Part shown: one piece after another, positions 13,309 through 14,635 of the stretch
How positions within the stretch are numbered: the first letter of the stretch is position 1
How the letters are laid out: every line of letters begins with the position of its first letter
Source of the DNA: JBDRHL01 sp043816955
GTDB lineage: Bacteria; Planctomycetota; Phycisphaerae; Sedimentisphaerales; CAYZTY01
Assembly (NCBI GenBank): GCA_043816955.1
Contig: JBDRHL010000040.1
Location: forward strand, 1 to 14,635
Direction of reading: 5' to 3'
DNA length: 14,635 nt
The notes under the pieces: model-generated
The model's database searches: none
Told to the model about the DNA's origin: nothing
Seen by the model: the letters and a program-made list of their open reading frames with translations, nothing else
Translations under genes and position numbers: made by a program

Positions 13309-14635
13309 TCATATAAAGAGACAGATAACTTTTTGGGATACTACGTCACACATGATTTGGAGTTGGCCGGTGTTGAGATCATATACCTTGACAACATCCT
13401 CATACTTGTGTTCTTCGGGGAAAAGGTCGGTTAGCAGATTAGGCATTTCCAAAAGCTTATTCTTGTTAAATATAACGGTTTCTTTCTGTGGGAAAAGGGC
13501 TACATAAAAGATATCGCTTTCAACCAGGTCCTGAAAGAAATGAGTGCCAAAAGAAAGCTCCGGCATTAAATTTCCGCCTTCATAAGCTATTTCGGCAAGC
13601 ACCGTTATCTTATTGATTTCGGCAAAATTAACTGGAACACCTAAGCTTGGCGTGGTAGTACCCCATCTGCCAGGGCCTAACAGGATGGTTGGAGTGATTT
13701 CCCTATTGGCTATCTGCCTATTCAGCTTTCCTATCAACCTTGCAATGCTATACTTCTGTGAAATCGGAGTTTCCACATATGCCTGCGGGTCGACATAAAT
13801 AATTCTTTTAATTGGCTGGGAAATACTGCCTCCCATAGTGTGCCCCTGTGAAGCAAAAAGTACTTTTTCAGGTTTAATATTTTCGGGAAGTTGCACGCTT
13901 GCTTTTATTCCTTTGGTTTGCAGAGGTCTGCATTGAACTAAATTGATTTTGAACAAATCATCATCTGTAAAGTTAACCGTGAATTCTATGTCGACTGGGT
14001 ATTGATAATATTTTTCCAGTGTTTTCAGTATTTTCTGCATTATTTCCGTAAAGTTGGTGTTTGATAGGAGCTTCTTAAATGTCAGGAGCCAATATCTTTG
14101 AGTTTTCATACCAAGTTCTTTCATTTTTCGCTCGGTATGTGGGTCTGTATCTGCTATCAAGTCCAGTTTCATATTGAGTTCATCATTCAATAGATCAGTC
14201 ACACCAACAGTTCTCAAACAGTTTTGTTTGGTATCAAGAAGGTCGACATTATGTTGCGAGAATCTGCTTTCACCTTCTCTATCTGCATAAGGCCGTAACA
14301 ATGGTTGGTCCAAAGCTATTGTTTGCGGGTAATCATCCTCAACACGGTCTACAGCTCTGGTCCCCAAGCCAAAGACGAGCCTCAGCATGCCAGCTTTGGG
14401 ATCAAGTTCAGATTTCCAGACAAAAGTATTATATGAGACACCTACGCCGGCCAGGTCGGGGAAAAAGTAACTTTTCTTATAGGAGCCTGATACGCGTTGG
14501 ACGAGCAAAGCCATTTGTTCATCCTGTTGGTCAAGGCCTCGCTGCAAACGGTATGCAAGAGCATCTTCGTCCATAGTGCTCGCATAAACTCTTCGCACAG
14601 CCTCTTCAAATTCAGAGTAACGCTGTTCGGGATCT
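13309..14635 (-). CDS. PEP/pyruvate-binding (PPDK_N) domain protein, 5' end outside window
   Basis: The frame is open to the right edge (DPEQRYSEFEEAVRRVYAST...), so the GTG at 14598 is not a believable start; about 442 C-terminal residues are visible. Motifs of the ATP-grasp-like PPDK_N domain are clear: LVFGLGTRAVDRVEDDYPQ, GPGRWGTTTPSLGVPV and SFGTHFFQDL. The protein ends soon after these, with no swivelling phosphohistidine domain and no TIM-barrel domain following. It is therefore not a canonical PEP synthase or pyruvate phosphate dikinase, in which those domains lie C-terminal to PPDK_N. Such truncated-architecture PPDK_N proteins are usually annotated only as PEP/pyruvate-binding. The missing N-terminal part could hold another domain. 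It converges on phoU, 364 bp away, and shows no link to Pho control. Confidence 0.85.
   Translation of the reverse strand, partial: DPEQRYSEFEEAVRRVYASTMDEDALAYRLQRGLDQQDEQMALLVQRVSGSYKKSYFFPDLAGVGVSYNTFVWKSELDPKAGMLRLVFGLGTRAVDRVEDDYPQTIALDQPLLRPYADREGESRFSQHNVDLLDTKQNCLRTVGVTDLLNDELNMKLDLIADTDPHTERKMKELGMKTQRYWLLTFKKLLSNTNFTEIMQKILKTLEKYYQYPVDIEFTVNFTDDDLFKINLVQCRPLQTKGIKASVQLPENIKPEKVLFASQGHTMGGSISQPIKRIIYVDPQAYVETPISQKYSIARLIGKLNRQIANREITPTILLGPGRWGTTTPSLGVPVNFAEINKITVLAEIAYEGGNLMPELSFGTHFFQDLVESDIFYVALFPQKETVIFNKNKLLEMPNLLTDLFPEEHKYEDVVKVYDLNTGQLQIMCDVVSQKVICLFI

Noticed and set aside
1..14635. CRISPR arrays, tRNA/rRNA genes, transposase genes.
   Set aside because: No regularly spaced direct repeats with unique spacers, no cloverleaf or rRNA-like segment and no transposase motifs were seen; the only long regular repeat is the coding TPR array.

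Overview
The window carries a complete phosphate-starvation (Pho) locus of a Gram-negative bacterium with low to moderate GC. The porin ends in the C-terminal Phe typical of outer-membrane barrels, and PstS and the porin both have signal peptides. Gene order and protein style recall Planctomycetota of the Phycisphaerae type, but that placement is a recollection-level inference; no rRNA or tRNA gene is present to confirm it.

Layout. (1) 1-850: the end of an accessory, phage- or ICE-like gene string on the + strand: a partial ORF, a zinc-ribbon protein and a 67-aa acidic protein. (2) 1008-4048: phoB, phoR and a small uncharacterised gene overlapping the phoR stop codon by 4 bp. (3) 4049-4368: a gene-free stretch with an inverted-repeat element and hairpins. 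(4) 4369-6201 (-): a membrane-anchored protein with about 11-12 TPRs of exactly 40 residues. (5) 6552-12944: a putative porin, then pstS-pstC-pstA-pstB-phoU. (6) 12945-13308: a repeat-rich gap. (7) 13309-14635 (-): the C-terminal part of a PPDK_N (PEP/pyruvate-binding) protein whose start lies outside the window.

How it fits together. PhoR would phosphorylate PhoB when phosphate is low. PhoB then acts on promoters that can be read directly here. Direct repeats of CTAAC, spaced exactly 11 bp, lie upstream of phoB (four copies) and pstS (three copies). In both, the last repeat is followed by exactly 10 bp and then a -10 hexamer (TATAAA, TATAAT). This is the geometry of a PHO box, with a motif that differs from the E. 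coli one. A weaker array with the same phase and gap lies upstream of the porin gene. The porin would admit phosphate through the outer membrane, PstS would bind it, PstC/PstA/PstB would import it, and PhoU would report transport status to PhoR.

Most notable points: the PHO-box arrays and the apparently leaderless phoB they imply; the unknown gene coupled to phoR; a PstA with an extra periplasmic region of about 250 residues; a 19-nt sequence occurring once on each side of the whole Pho locus; and the regular TPR array. I found no CRISPR array, no intact transposase and no RNA gene.
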